Part shown: piece by piece, positions 16,638 to 27,301 of the stretch
How the letters are laid out: the number at the start of each line of letters is the position of its first letter
Numbering within the stretch: the stretch's first letter is position 1
Assembly (NCBI RefSeq): GCF_001641265.1
Contig: NW_020167527.1
Location: 992,001 to 1,056,000, forward strand
Direction of reading: 5' to 3'
Source: Pseudogymnoascus destructans
Taxonomy: Eukaryota; Ascomycota; Leotiomycetes; Thelebolales; Thelebolaceae
DNA length: 64,000 nucleotides
Position numbers and translations under genes: made by a program
The notes under the pieces: generated by a model
Told to the model about the DNA's origin: nothing
The model's database searches: none
Seen by the model: the letters and a program-made list of their open reading frames with translations, nothing else

Positions 16638-18399
16638 CCTTATCTGCTTGCCCTTTCTTAAGGAAAGGGCAATCCTATTTATGCTAAAGGAGTGTAGTTC
16701 TCTCATTTTCCAAGACTTTCCATGACTAACCAGGCTTGGTAACTGTAGTTGATGTAAGAGAATCCCATAGAACCATCTCCTAGGTTCCTAGCCTATAGGA
16801 AGTGAAAGGAGGTCCAAGGTCAGAGTACCCCTATAGACAGATTATGTCATAACTTAACCAATCTTGTGGGTAACTAAGGAGCGATGACTTGTAATGAATG
16901 ATAGATGGTTGTAGAAGCTTTTGGAGCTATCGTTCATGTTCCTAGGCCTCTAGTTGATAGAGATATGTCATGTGTAGTATTAGCCCAGTAACTAAGGAGT
17001 GATGTCATGTAATGAATCATAGAGGGTTGTAGAGGTATGCTATGCGGCCATATCGGCCCAGTAACTAAGGAGCAATGACGTGTAATGAATTATACAGGGT
17101 TGTAGCAATCGTTGAGTAGTATTGCTCTTGTTGTTGGTGTGAGAAGCCAAAATATGTATAGTGACTTGTAGGTTTGAGGAGGAGATTTCTAAGTTTGCTC
17201 TTGAGTTTGATAGCAAACTGAGTGCAATGAATGTCAGTATGACAATCCCTTCTGTCACTGAGGGTGGAGGCAGGGCGGAGGCATTTTTACAACAGATGTA
17301 GAGGCTTCTAGTGCATCATCTCATACTTGCTTCTAGGCCTGTTACTACTCAGGTTGCTAAGGTGTGTATATAATAGCTTAAGCCCCCAAGGACGCCCCCT
17401 TGTCAGCCAGGTAAGGAATTACACTGATTGCTCGCTTAGCCCACCCAACTAGTGAGCCAATCAAAACCCATTGACCGGGGAGCTGGAATACTCTTGTAAT
17501 GATGTACGGTTTACGCTCGCGCTACATCCCACAGAGCCAAAAAGACTACAGTATCCCGGCTCGCCCGGAATACGCGTAACACGCTTTATATACCACATGT
17601 ACTGTAACGGCGGCACCCGTTACAGACATATACAACTTTAACAAGACAGGATTTTTAATGGGCTAAATAAGATGGTTGTAACGAATGCTGAACGAAAGAG
17701 CAGACCTTGTATAACACAGCAAGGTAATAGGGAATGGATTATAGTAATTCAAGGCATTCGATCGTATAGATATGCGCTACTGCCATTTATTATTGTTATA
17801 GGGAAAAACCACCTTTTGTCTTAGTACAAAAACACTTCTTTGCTGCTAGATTAGGTTATTGCTGTTATGTCAAATGGCTAGATAACAAATGAGTGAGGGC
17901 TAGATTAGATTAAACATTTCGATTAACATATAAGGAGTTGTACAAAAGGTGTATATTGTCTTTTGATTCTTAACAGGCACGAAAGCCATCATTTAGCTGA
18001 TTTTATTATTTATGGCAAGGATCAAAACATTATTATCCTTTGTATGCTAACATATTCGTCTCATAACCTTCAGCTGCTTAACGTTGGTTGTTTTCGACAT
18101 TAAAGCATTCGTACGGAACTGAGATCGAGAAGTTAATGCGCGTGCACACATATCTCGAAAAAAGATTTCTTCCCTGCCTTTCATACAGCGTTTAAGTTAT
18201 TCGCCATCAGAGACATAGTTACAAGCATGAGCCTTCTAAGAGAAGGCCTAGATGACGTAGGAGCCGATGAAACCTAAGCTACTGGTTACGAGGACTATTG
18301 TCGACGAGGGCATCACCATTGGGAATATAGATTAGAATAGAGAGAGAGGGGAACTGAGATTGAGATTAAACTACTAAAAAAGTTTACCTAGCGCTGGTA

Positions 18400-19165
18400 T
18401 TATAGTTAAGTTGCAGCTCCCAACCCAATTCCTCTCGGACGTAAATTTGTTTGTGTTCCCCATGGGTGTGGGCGGCGCAGTGCAACATATTGTCCGACCA
18501 ACACTCGATCCCAATCTGTAGGTTCAGACACCAAAGGACGCTGCAGCCTATCAACCCCATACTGACTTCCAATGACATTAAGATCTCCTCCCCAAACTCC
18601 GGGCCGCTTGTAACTTGCTAATGCCACATGCAACCACTGCAACAAGCTTCCTATCTATTCCGTACCATCGCCCTTAGGAGCAGCTGTAACATCGATGTGG
18701 ATGCGGCTGTGAATTTCTGTCCCTAGACGATCAATGGCACTTGGAATCGTGAACACCCACTGTGTCCCCTTAGAGCCAGTAACAGGGTTACGTAGTACAA
18801 AATCATCGTTTATCGTCATCTGGACATTCTCCTTCCTAATGCGTGCAACCTGCTGTGCTATCTTGGTGCAAATATGGCCCTTGATGAGGCCAACAGATCT
18901 GGTCTCCGGATCAAGGTGGTTGAATTTCTCAGGCGGCGATTGTTTCCTCCTGCAATACCAGACAAACTCTTTCCAATCTGGCGAGTACCACAACTCCGTG
19001 GTGGGGATTGAGTTAATGAAGGCAATCAGAATGCAGATTTGAACTAGCCAGGTCTCGGATTGGGGGCAGTGCTGCTGTGCCCATTGGCGATACAGCTCGG
19101 CAACCTCGCGTTCAGGTGACCAGTAGTGCACCAGACTACGGTAATTGAAATCACCTCCTGGAGAG
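18400..19165 (-). pseudogene. Remnant of an unidentified coding sequence, cut by the gypsy LTR
   Basis: On the minus strand an open stretch reads GGDFNYRSLVHYWSPEREV, WLVQICILIAFINSIP and VLRNPVTGSKGTQWVFTIPS down to a stop near 18655. A further related-looking frame extends to about 18406 (VWGGDLNVIGSQYGV). The stretch begins exactly at the outer edge of the gypsy LTR (19166), so the retroelement inserted into it and the upstream part is lost from view. I do not recognise the family. It could be a host gene or part of another transposon. Confidence 0.45.
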
Positions 19166-19390
19166 TGTAACGCGTAAGCCCAAGGTCTCACAGGAGTCCA
19201 GGGAACCAGGTCAAGAGGCAGGAAAGGGGTATAGGTCTACGTAAATACAGCGACTATAGGCTGGAGGCCTCCTTCTGAGGCTTCCAGCTCCTTATATTCT
19301 ACGTTGCTACATGCCCTAGTTTACTGAGCCCTAGTGGCTCCACTGCCAGGCAGCCCCTGAGTTCAGGGTGGCCTCACATGATGCCTTACA
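19166..19390 (-). repeat. 3' LTR of the gypsy element (225 bp)
   Basis: Minus-strand sequence TGTAAGGCATC ... ACGCGTTACA has TG/CA ends. It is preceded by a polypurine tract, and an internal hairpin pairs CTGGA and GCCTC with GAGGC and TCCAG. Confidence 0.85.
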
Positions 19391-20322
19391 ATTGCCTCCC
19401 CTTCTGCGGGATTGTCCTCAATTCCGAGGCGGCAACGAGTATGGCCTTCTGCGTTTGTTTGGGCTGTTCGCCCTAATCCTTGGGGTGGCTGCTAGGCAGG
19501 GTGGTCCTGTGACCCCCCTTGTTGTTGGTTGGTGACCGCTCCATAGGTGGTCGCGCCCAACTTCCTCTTCTTGTCCACCTTTTTCCTACACCTCCCCGAT
19601 CGTTTGACCTTTGCTTCTCACTCTCACTGTCGCTCTTCGATCTTCAGTTGGTTGAGCTTCTATCCAGGATCTACACCTTCTTCAGTGAGTGTGTCCTTCC
19701 TCCTTTTCTTTCCTTCCTCAGAGGCTGACTGGTGAAGCAGATGTTCCTACTTCCCTCACTCGCGCAGTCCTTTACCATGGGACCCTGCCAGCCACCAGCC
19801 AAGAAGCTTCCCTTCATGCTAAAGAAACGTTCTGCAGCAGAGATGCTTGGTTCCTCTGACCGCGAGGCGCCCATGATGCCCACTCCCTTTGGTTCTGTCA
19901 TGCTGAACCAATGTCCTGGATCTGTCACATTGAGCCAACGCCCTCACGCTATCTGCCCCTACCACTCTTCTTCTGTGGAGGAGGACGTGGAGGGGCCTGA
20001 GCTACCTGGGTCTTCTTCCTGGACGTCTTACTGACCCTTCCCACAGTTCAAGTGAGGCCCACGCCTCTTGCACCTTCGCCAGCGGGCCCTATCCTTGTGC
20101 CTGTGCCAGTAGATTGCGATCGCGCCCTTCTTGAGCGGATGTTTGTGGGACTAGAGAAATGGGTGTACAACGCCCGTCCTCCTGTGGCGGTCGGGTCCCC
20201 TTCGTTAGTGGGTGGTGGGTCAGTTTCTGCGTTGCCGTCGTCGTCACCCTCTTCTGAGGGTAGTGGTTCCTCGTTGGATTCTGACACTTTCTTCTTTCCA
20301 TATGTCTATAGGTTACATACTA
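19391..20322 (+). other. Long 3' region of the gypsy element with antisense open frames
   Basis: Between the chromodomain stop and the polypurine tract lie about 930 bp. The sense strand holds nothing recognisable. The opposite strand has two neighbouring open frames (19732-20034 and 20052-20336) rich in Pro, Ser and Met. They are separated by CTGACCCTTCCCACAG, which resembles an intron 3' end. Whether this is a real antisense gene is unknown. Confidence 0.35.
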
Positions 20323-23300
20323 CTACGTTGTTCTGACTCTGTTCCTCTCTGCTTGCTCCTTGTGATATGCCTCAATTAACGGTAGCACTACGTCAAGCTT
20401 TGGAATCCACTGATCATCAGTGGCAGTGTATCCTGCCCACCTAATCAGGTATTCTTCTCGAGTTCCTCTGCCCTTTCGCACAGTCCTGTGGTCTAGGACT
20501 GTTTCAACCCTGTATTCTTCTTCCCCATCCACGATCTCTGGGTCGGGTGGAGGATCGGCCTTCTCTACACCTTCCCAGTACCTCTCGAGTAGGGAGATGT
20601 GGAACATGTCATGAATCGCCTTATATCGTGGTGGAAGCTTCAGCTGGTATGCTTGTTTACCTATCTGCTGGATGATCTCGTATGGCCCAAGCCACCAGTG
20701 CCCCAGCTTCCTGCTTGGCTGGGTGGTCCTGATATTCTTGGCCGATAGCCACACCTTCGCTCCTACCATATACTGCATTGCTTGTGTAGCTTGTTATAGC
20801 CTCGTATTTGGGCTTCCTTCGTCTGTTTCCATGCCTCTTCGAGCTCCTGTCACAATTCTAGGATCAGGTTGACGCTATCTTTCGCGACTGGCACTTCCCT
20901 TCTGGTGGGGTCGTCCTCGATCCCTTGTCTTAGGTCTATATTGATGCCGTATCTGTCACCAAGGCATAGGGCGCTAGTTGGGTATTATGAATTAAACTCA
21001 ATCTAGAGAAGAAAGGAAAGAGAAGAGGAGCACTCGAGCAGTGGCTCGATCTATATACAGCTATGTTGTTGTGGAGTGAATTCTCTTTAGCGAGACTAGT
21101 TCTGAGAATTCACTCCACAACTGAAAACTTCGCTCCAACCCCGGAAAGCTCCCCACACCCCTGAACCCCCACTCGAGCTGCAAGGCGCACTTGATATCGT
21201 AACAGTATCGGGCATGGTTTCGCGACATCTGGATGGAATCGTGGAAAGCATTATTGTAGGTCAATTCTGCGAAGTGGAGGAGTTCCACCCAGTTGTCTTG
21301 GTGCTGATTACAGTGGATCCGCAAGTAGGCTTCTATATTCTGATTTGCCTCTCGGTCTGGCCATCGGATTGAGGTTGGAAAGCGGTGGACAGGTTACGCC
21401 GTACTTTGAGGTAGAAACAGAAAGCCGACCAGAAGTGGCATGTGAATACACTTCCCCTATCCGTTATGATCTCAGCTGGGATTCTGAAGTCCTTGCCCCA
21501 GAACGCTAGGAAGAGCCGCGCCAGTTCTGAGGCTGTAATGGTTTTCCTACAAGGTATATATTTAGACACCTTAGTATAACGATCTACTATCATGAGGATG
21601 GAGTCTGAAGCCTTGCCTTGGTCTGCCCCTACGCTTGGGGGCAGATTCGTGATAAAGTCCATACTTATGGATTCGAATGGTTTCGAGGGCATCCTCAAGG
21701 CCTGCATTTCGCCATACGGCCTGTGTCACATGGGCTTGATGCGCTGGCATCTATCACAGCCCCGTACGTACTCCCTGGTTTCCTTGCTAAGGCCAGGCCA
21801 GTAGTATTTGCGTTGGATCAACTCTTGGGTTTTCTTATATCCAAAATGCCCGGCCAGTGGGTCGTCATGGCAAATCTTGAAGATTTCCATCCTCACTGCC
21901 TGGTTGGGAGGTACGTATACCACTCCCTGGAAGCGTAGGATGCCTGCATCGTCTACTCTCCATCCTGGAGGGTCCTCTGCTCGCACCGTTCCTGCATCCT
22001 TGGCCCTTTTAACAGCAAGCTCGTCAGCCGCCTGAAGGGTTTTGATCAAGTCTGTCAGAGGTTCGGTCACAGCACTGTAGGCACCCTCTCCCTGTGCCAT
22101 AGCTGTCACTATGACCCGAGGGACAACAGAACCTGAACTCTTGGTGTCCGTATTGTGGTTTCTGTCCGGTCTGGCGCCGCTGGCGCTTTCGCCCATACTC
22201 TGTGGGTCGATATCCTCTTCTTGAGGGCCCTGTGGGCTCGTTGTCACCCCACTTACCTGTGGGGTTCCTCCAGCCTTCATGGCCTTGCGAAGGGTATTCT
22301 GAAGGGTAGGCAACATCACGTTCTGGCTACCCCTTTCGACCTCATAATCTGGTCTTCTTGACGGCCCGTCTGCCGGGTTCGTCTTTCCAGCCCTGTAGGC
22401 TATATGGAAATCATAGGCCGATAACGCCTGCACCGACCGCGCTTGCCTCCTTGTGGGGGTGGTGGTTTCCATGAAATACTTGAGGTTATTATGATCCGTA
22501 AGGACCTCAATAGGGTATTGGCTCCCTTCAAAATAATGCCTCCACTGTTCGAAGGACCTCACGATCGCCAGCATTTCCTGGTCGTGGTCTCATAATTGAG
22601 CTCAACTGGTTCCAGCTTCTTGCTGTAGAAGGCCACAGGGTGCCACTCGGCCTTCTTCCCTGGCTCTTCTATTAATTGGGAGAGGTTCCCAGCCAGGCCG
22701 AACCCTGACGAATTGGTCTCAAGCCTGATTCTACGGCTAGGGTCAAAATGAACCAACGTTGGGGCTGTAGTGAAGGCTTCCTTCAGCTGGTCGAAGGCAC
22801 CTTGCTGTTCCGTGCCCCAGACGAATGGGCCTGTCTGTTTACCTGCCTTGGCCCCCTTCATAAGGCCTGTCATCAGGGCCACAACGGAGGAGTATTGCTT
22901 GACAAAACGCCAGTAGAAGTTGGCAAAGCCAAGGAATACCTGGACCTCTCGGTGGGTCCTAGGTATAGGCCATTCAGCTATTGCAGCAACCCGGTCGTCC
23001 TCCATAGCAACTCCTTCCATTGTGATAATGTACCCAAGGAAGCCTACCTTCTTGGCATTGAACTCGCATTTTGAGAGCTTCACATATAGGCTCGCCTCAC
23101 GTAGGCATCCTAGGGCCTCTCGCATGTGGTCAGCATGTTCCTCCTCCTTCTGGGAGTAGATGAGGATATCATCAAGGTATACGACACATACAGTGTCAAC
23201 CAGCCCTTGTAGGGTCTCATTCATGTACGCTTGGAAAGTTGCGGGTGCGTTGGCCAATCCGAAAGGCATCACCCTGTACTCAAAGTGCCCATATCGAGTA

Positions 23301-23532
23301 CGGAACGCTGTCTTCCACTCGTCGCCTGGACGAATGCGGATATGGTGGTAGGTGTTCCTTATATCAAGCTTCGTGAAGCACCTCGCCCCTTGGAGCCGAT
23401 CCAAGGTCTCCGTGATTAGTGGCAGCGGGTGTCGATTCTTTATGGTGATCTTATTTAAGCCCCTGTAGTCTACACAGAGACGTAGGCTACCGTCCTTCTG
23501 AGCTAGGCTTGTTCCTTTAAGCCTAGACATCG
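20323..23532 (-). pseudogene. Gypsy pol: RT, RNase H, integrase, chromodomain (frameshifted)
   Basis: Reverse transcriptase lies at 22559-23532 (VCVVYLDDILIYS with the YxDD-type active site, MPFGLANAPATFQAYMN). RNase H and the integrase zinc region follow at 21726-22574 (LTDHNNLKYFM; HDDPLAGHFG...CDRCQ). The integrase core is at 21333-21707 (SMDFITNLPP, FQPQSDGQTERQ). Integrase C-terminus and chromodomain are at 20323-21324, with a 251-bp solo LTR inserted at 20954-21204. The chromodomain reads YLIRWAGYTATDDQW, which in related elements guides integration to modified chromatin. Confidence 0.88.
20954..21204 (-). repeat. Solo LTR family C (251 bp), TSD GATAC, inside gypsy integrase
   Basis: On the minus strand it starts TGTTACGATATC and ends TTGGTGACA. 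The flanks are GTATC (plus strand) at 20949-20953 and 21205-21209. Removing it rejoins the integrase codons on either side. Confidence 0.88.
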
Positions 23533-23589
23533 TGATTTCAAAGTTAGATGTGAAATTACAGACTTTAACACCCTCTCGGCCACCTACAG

Positions 23590-23950
23590 TAGAGTCCCTC
23601 CCTTAGGCTTCTAGGACACTAAACAACCCAATCGAGCTACTTCTCAGTCTGAATTTATTAAATCTCAGATTGCTAAGCATCAGAATAGCTCCCTAACATC
23701 AATGTATAATGTCATTAACCAGTTCTCAAAGGGGGCGCATGGTATTATACATTAGATGGCCCTCTTTAAGCTAAGGTTACTGAACTACAAGAGGCAAACA
23801 CCATCATTAGCAAACGTCAAGGGCAAAAAAAACTTGCGTCTAGCTTAGAGGATCACTTAATATACAAGATGCAGGAGATCTGTAGGACTAGAGGGATGTT
23901 GGGTAACAAGTACAACAAGAAATGCATAGAAATGGGGGTGGTCTAGGTTG
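23590..23950 (+). pseudogene. Fragment of a pogo/Fot1-type transposase C-terminus
   Basis: The plus strand reads LQEANTIISKRQGQKKL, matching the LQxANExLSKRRRAKKT-like coiled region near the C-terminus of fungal pogo-type transposases (compare 40666-40842 in this window), with stops on both sides. No catalytic part or end repeat is visible. Confidence 0.5.
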
Positions 23951-24059
23951 TCGCTAGCTGTAACAACAGCGCTGTGACATATGTAGGAAGCCTAGGCATA
24001 ATGCGCGCACTTGTCAAGTCAAAATAGAATCATTTAGGCAAGAGTATTCAGAGTAGTTT

Positions 24060-24384
24060 TCCGCTCAGATCAGATATCCCTGTTGTCACCTGGTATCTGC
24101 AGCAGAAAGCATTGCCTCTCGAACTTGTGTTAGAAGTCCTAGATCATGCAGAGTACATACCACGGCGGCGGCTACCAATTGCTCATGATTCGCTGCATCC
24201 AGAGAATGCCGGGGAGCTGCGTAAGTATCTAAAGTACTGCTGGAGGCTTTTGATCTGGTGCAATGTGCTTGCAGAGGGAACCGGAAAGAAAATCAACTGG
24301 ATATATGAAATCACGCAGTGTATCTTGGACCTATGGGGAGTTGATGAACTAAAAGGACAACGATACATTATTACTATGAGATAG
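24060..24384 (+). CDS. Fragment or small gene of unknown function
   Basis: The frame runs from about 24060 to the TAG at 24382-24384. It has VLEVLDHAEYIPRRRLP, LHPENAGELRKYLKYCWRLL and LAEGTGKKINWIYEITQCI. This looks like a genuine protein-coding segment, with a start that resembles an F-box-like helix (LPLELVLEVLDHA). No upstream start or intron could be supported, so it may be a broken gene end. The downstream stretch to the MET6 stop (24385-24851) shows nothing further. Confidence 0.45.
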
Positions 24385-24851
24385 ACCGTGAGTATTTGCA
24401 ACTGCCACGTGTCGACGGATATTCCTTCATATGATTAGAGCTGTTAAAAGGCAGGCACTATGAAGCAGAAGCATTTACCACTAAATGTATGCAACAGCAC
24501 AATATTACTTGGGCTAGAACATATCACATTATCAAGAGACAAATCAACTGTTCCCGGTTGAATGGGCTTGAATTTTTTTTAACTACTTCCCCGCCAACCT
24601 TCTACACAACAGATGAAATCCATCTATGAAAGTCAAATAAATCCGCTGAGGTAAAAAGATCAAAACGCCTGATTGGGTCTGCCCGGTTGATGGACACCCT
24701 TATACCGCTTCCCACAATGCTGTTGAAATCCCACCCATAGTATCTTTTTAGACCCTCTTGCCCAACACCCAGAGAACGCCGATGTTGAGATCGTCCCCTT
24801 CGTAATGATCACAACTACTAGTATCATATAATTATGTATCAAATTGCCACT

Positions 24852-27301
24852 TTAAGTTGACTTGGCATACTTCTCCCGGAAGAACTTGGCGGCGTTGACC
24901 ATGTTGACCAGGGCAGCCTTGGTCTCGGTCCACTGGCGGGTCTTAAGACCACAGTCGGGGTCGATCCAGAGCTGATCTGGCTTGAGGTACTGGAGCATCT
25001 CCTCGATGCGGTCCCTCATCTCTTGCTCGCTTGGGATACGGGGAGAGTGGATGTCGTAGACACCTGGGCCGATGTGGCGGGGGTAGGCCTCGTCGACGAA
25101 GACCTTGAGGAGCTTGGCATCGGACTTGGAGTTCTCGATGGAGAGGACATCGGCGTCGAGGTCGGCGATGGCGTGGAAGAAGTCCTGGAACTCGGAGTAA
25201 CAGAAGTGAGAGTGGATCTGTGTGGAGTCCTCAACACCGGAGACGGAGAGGCGGAAAGACTTGACTGCCCAGTCGAGGTAGGCAACGCGCTCCTTACCGG
25301 AGCGGAGGGGGAGACCCTCACGGAGAGCGGGCTCGTCGACCTGGATGACGAACACACCGGCGTTCTGAAGGTCAACAACCTCGTCACGGAGGGCAAGAGC
25401 AAGCTGCTCAGCCTGGACGGACTGGTGAACATCGTCACGGGGGAACGACCATCTGAGGCAAGTGATTGGGCCAGTCAACATTCCTTTCATTGGCTTCTTG
25501 GAGATGGAGACGGCGTATTTGGACTCCTTGACGGTCATTGGGGCTGGGCGGGAGATATCACCGACAACAATCGGTGGGCGAACGCACCGGGAACCGTAAG
25601 ACTGAACCCATCCGTTGGTGGTGAAGGCGTAACCATCGAGACGCTCACCGAAGTACTGGACCATGTCGTTACGCTCCGGCTCACCGTGAACTAAGACATC
25701 GAGGTCAAGCTCCTCTTGGACCTTGACAACCTCTTCGATCTCCTTCTCAATGAACTTCTCGTACTCAGCAGCGGTGATCTCGCCCTTGGTGAACTTGTTA
25801 CGGTAGATGCGGATCTCCTTGGTCTGGGGGAAGGAACCAATGGTGGTGGTGGGGAACATTGGGAGGCCAAGCTTCTCCTGTTGCTGGGAGATACGGACAG
25901 GGAACTCAGACTTGCGGTTGTACATGGCTGGGGTAACCTTGGACTGGCGGTCCTTGACGGCGGGGTCGTTGGTGCGCTTGGAGGTAGCACGAGCCTGGAC
26001 AGACTTGGCGTTGGCCTCAAGGGCCTCACGGACGGAGTCTGGGCCCTCAGTGACGGCCTTGGCGATGATGGCAACCTCAGAAGCCTTCTCGACGGCGAAG
26101 GCGAACCAATCGGCGATCTCAGCGTCAAGCTTCTTCTCGCTGGCGAGAGTGTGAGGGGTGTGGAGGAGGGAAGAGGAGGTGGCGACGATCACGCGCTCCT
26201 TGCCAACCTTCTGGATGGCGGACTCAACGACCTCAATGGCACGCTTGAGGTTGGTCTTCCAGATGTTGCGACCATTGACAACACCGGCAGAGAGGATGGT
26301 CTTTGGGCCGAGGGCCTTGACAACCTCATCGAGCTGCTCTGGGTTGCGGACAAGGTCAATATGCAGACCGTAGATGTCTTGGGGAAGGACATCGACGTTG
26401 TGGACGATGTCACCGAAGTAGGTGGCGAGAACAATCTTGGGGATGGCATCTCCGAGAGCGGCAAGCTTCTCGTAGGTTGGCTTGAAGGCAGCCTTGACCT
26501 TTGGTGCGAGATCGAAGACCAGGGTTGGCTCATCGATCTGGACGGTCTCAGCACCGGCAGCCTTGAGCTTCTTGAGGAGCTCAATGTAGACTGGGACAAG
26601 TTTGTCGATCAAAGAGATTGGGTCAACGGTCTGGTTACGGTCTGGCTTGCCGAGGGCAAGGAAGGAAACTGGTCCAACGAGGACGGGGCGGGTGACAATG
26701 CCAGCCTCCTTGGCCTCAAGGAACTCGTTGACAGCCTTTGGGCTCTTAGTAAGCTTGAACTCCTGGTTGTCCTGGAGGGTTGGCTTGACGTAATGGTAGT
26801 TCGCATCGAACCACTTAACCATCTCCAGAGATGGGACATCGACGCCCTCCTTCTGAAGACCACGACCCATAGCGAAGTACTCATCCACAGCGTTGAGCTT
26901 GTACTTGGTGTACCTCTCTGGGACAGCCTATTTGGTGGGTTAGCAGCTGCAGGAAGAGCTTGAAGGTAGGGGAATTTGTGCTTACGTTGAAGTCCTGGAT
27001 ATGGGCAAGGACCTGATCGTAGAGAGCAAAGTCGTTGGATGGGATGATGTCGACACCGGCATCCTTCTGGATCTTCCAGTGAGCAAGACGGAGGCGCTTG
27101 GCCTCAGCGAGGAGCTCATCCTGGGTGATCTTTCCACCCCAGTAGTTCTCGGTGGCCTTCTTGAGGTCACGGTTCACACCCATGCGAGGGAAACCGAGGA
27201 TAGCACTGTAGACTTGTCATTAGCAGTTTATCTTTGAAGTAATGTCGAGATTGAGGGATGGAATGAAAGAAGAGGGGTAAGTGAACATACGATTGAACCA
27301 T
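24852..27301 (-). CDS. MET6: Cobalamin-independent methionine synthase
   Basis: Three exons: 27291-27301 (ATG and 11 nt), 26986-27205 and 24852-26927; introns 27206-27290 and 26928-26985. The product has 768 residues, the normal fungal length. It transfers a methyl group from 5-methyltetrahydropteroyl-glutamate to homocysteine in the cytosol, the last step of methionine synthesis. The N-terminal barrel begins AILGFPRMGVNRDLKKA. The C-terminal barrel begins after LGLPMFPTTTIGSFPQT and carries the zinc ligands in IHSHFCYSEF (His, Cys) and DPDCGLKTR (Cys). Codon use is strongly biased to G/C-ending codons, as in highly expressed fungal genes. The upstream region has a long purine-rich tract (about 27415-27520). 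The ATG sits only 11 nt from the first intron. Confidence 0.97.

Larger units (their letters stand above)
15264..17244 (+). repeat. LTR family A copy, split by a younger family-A LTR
   Basis: The LTR starts TGTAATGGTGGG at 15264 and ends GTCAGTATGACA at 17244. A second full family-A LTR lies at 15536-16461, and a reversed 5' fragment at 16519-16637. Its flanks (left TCTCG, right ATCCC) do not match, so the outer copy probably suffered recombination or deletion at one side. Confidence 0.8.
14591..17624. mobile_element. Short-LTR (TRIM-like) retroelement, 3034 bp, TSD GACAT
   Basis: Direct repeats of 129 bp (14591-14719) and 130 bp (17495-17624) begin TGTAATGATGTACGG and end GGCACCCGTTACA. Both flanks carry GACAT (14586-14590 and 17625-17629), a perfect 5-bp duplication. 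The repeat's 3' end is itself palindromic (GTAAC...GTTAC). Between the LTRs I see no gag or pol. About 2.1 kb of the interior is later insertions (15150-17244). A roughly 40-bp interior segment beginning ATCCCTTCTGTCACTGAGGG occurs both at about 14973 and at 17245. It disrupts the decayed pogo transposase, whose sequence resumes across it. Confidence 0.85.
14400..18265 (+). pseudogene. RIP-like decayed pogo/Fot1-type transposase, split by an LTR element
   Basis: Left of 14591 the plus strand reads through several stops as VRKNYTSN, CEDPNAYNVWFQLV and KYGIYKEDI. Right of 17625 it resumes with IYNFNKTGFLMG, GNREWIIVIQGIRSYRYALLPF and HNLQLLNV-like sequence to about 18260. Joined across the insertion this is the DDE transposase order of fungal pogo/Fot1 elements. 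The catalytic region should read IYNFDETGF; here D is N and E is K, both G-to-A changes, and many stops are TAG or TGA where Trp, Gln or Arg are expected. The pattern is that of repeat-induced point mutation. No terminal repeats were found. Confidence 0.75.
19166..23532 (-). mobile_element. 5'-truncated Ty3/gypsy chromovirus-type retrotransposon
   Basis: The 3' LTR is 19166-19390 (minus strand TGTAAGG...CGTTACA). A purine tract (AGAAGGGGAGGCAAT) precedes it as polypurine tract. The pol-coding region lies further along, 20323-23532, read right to left. At 23532 the homology stops inside reverse transcriptase, just upstream of KDGSLRLCVDYRGLNKI, so gag, protease and the 5' LTR are absent. Frameshifts at about 22570, 21720 and 21330 and a solo LTR in the integrase make it non-functional. 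The left edge interrupts an unidentified coding sequence. Confidence 0.88.

Noticed and set aside
18655..19165. Endogenous viral element
   Set aside because: The translation contains no polymerase, capsid or other viral signature I can recognise; it is left as an unidentified remnant.
25016..26963. Long antisense frames across MET6 (including one of 415 codons)
   Set aside because: This is a common artefact of strongly biased, highly expressed genes. The sense strand is an unambiguous methionine synthase.
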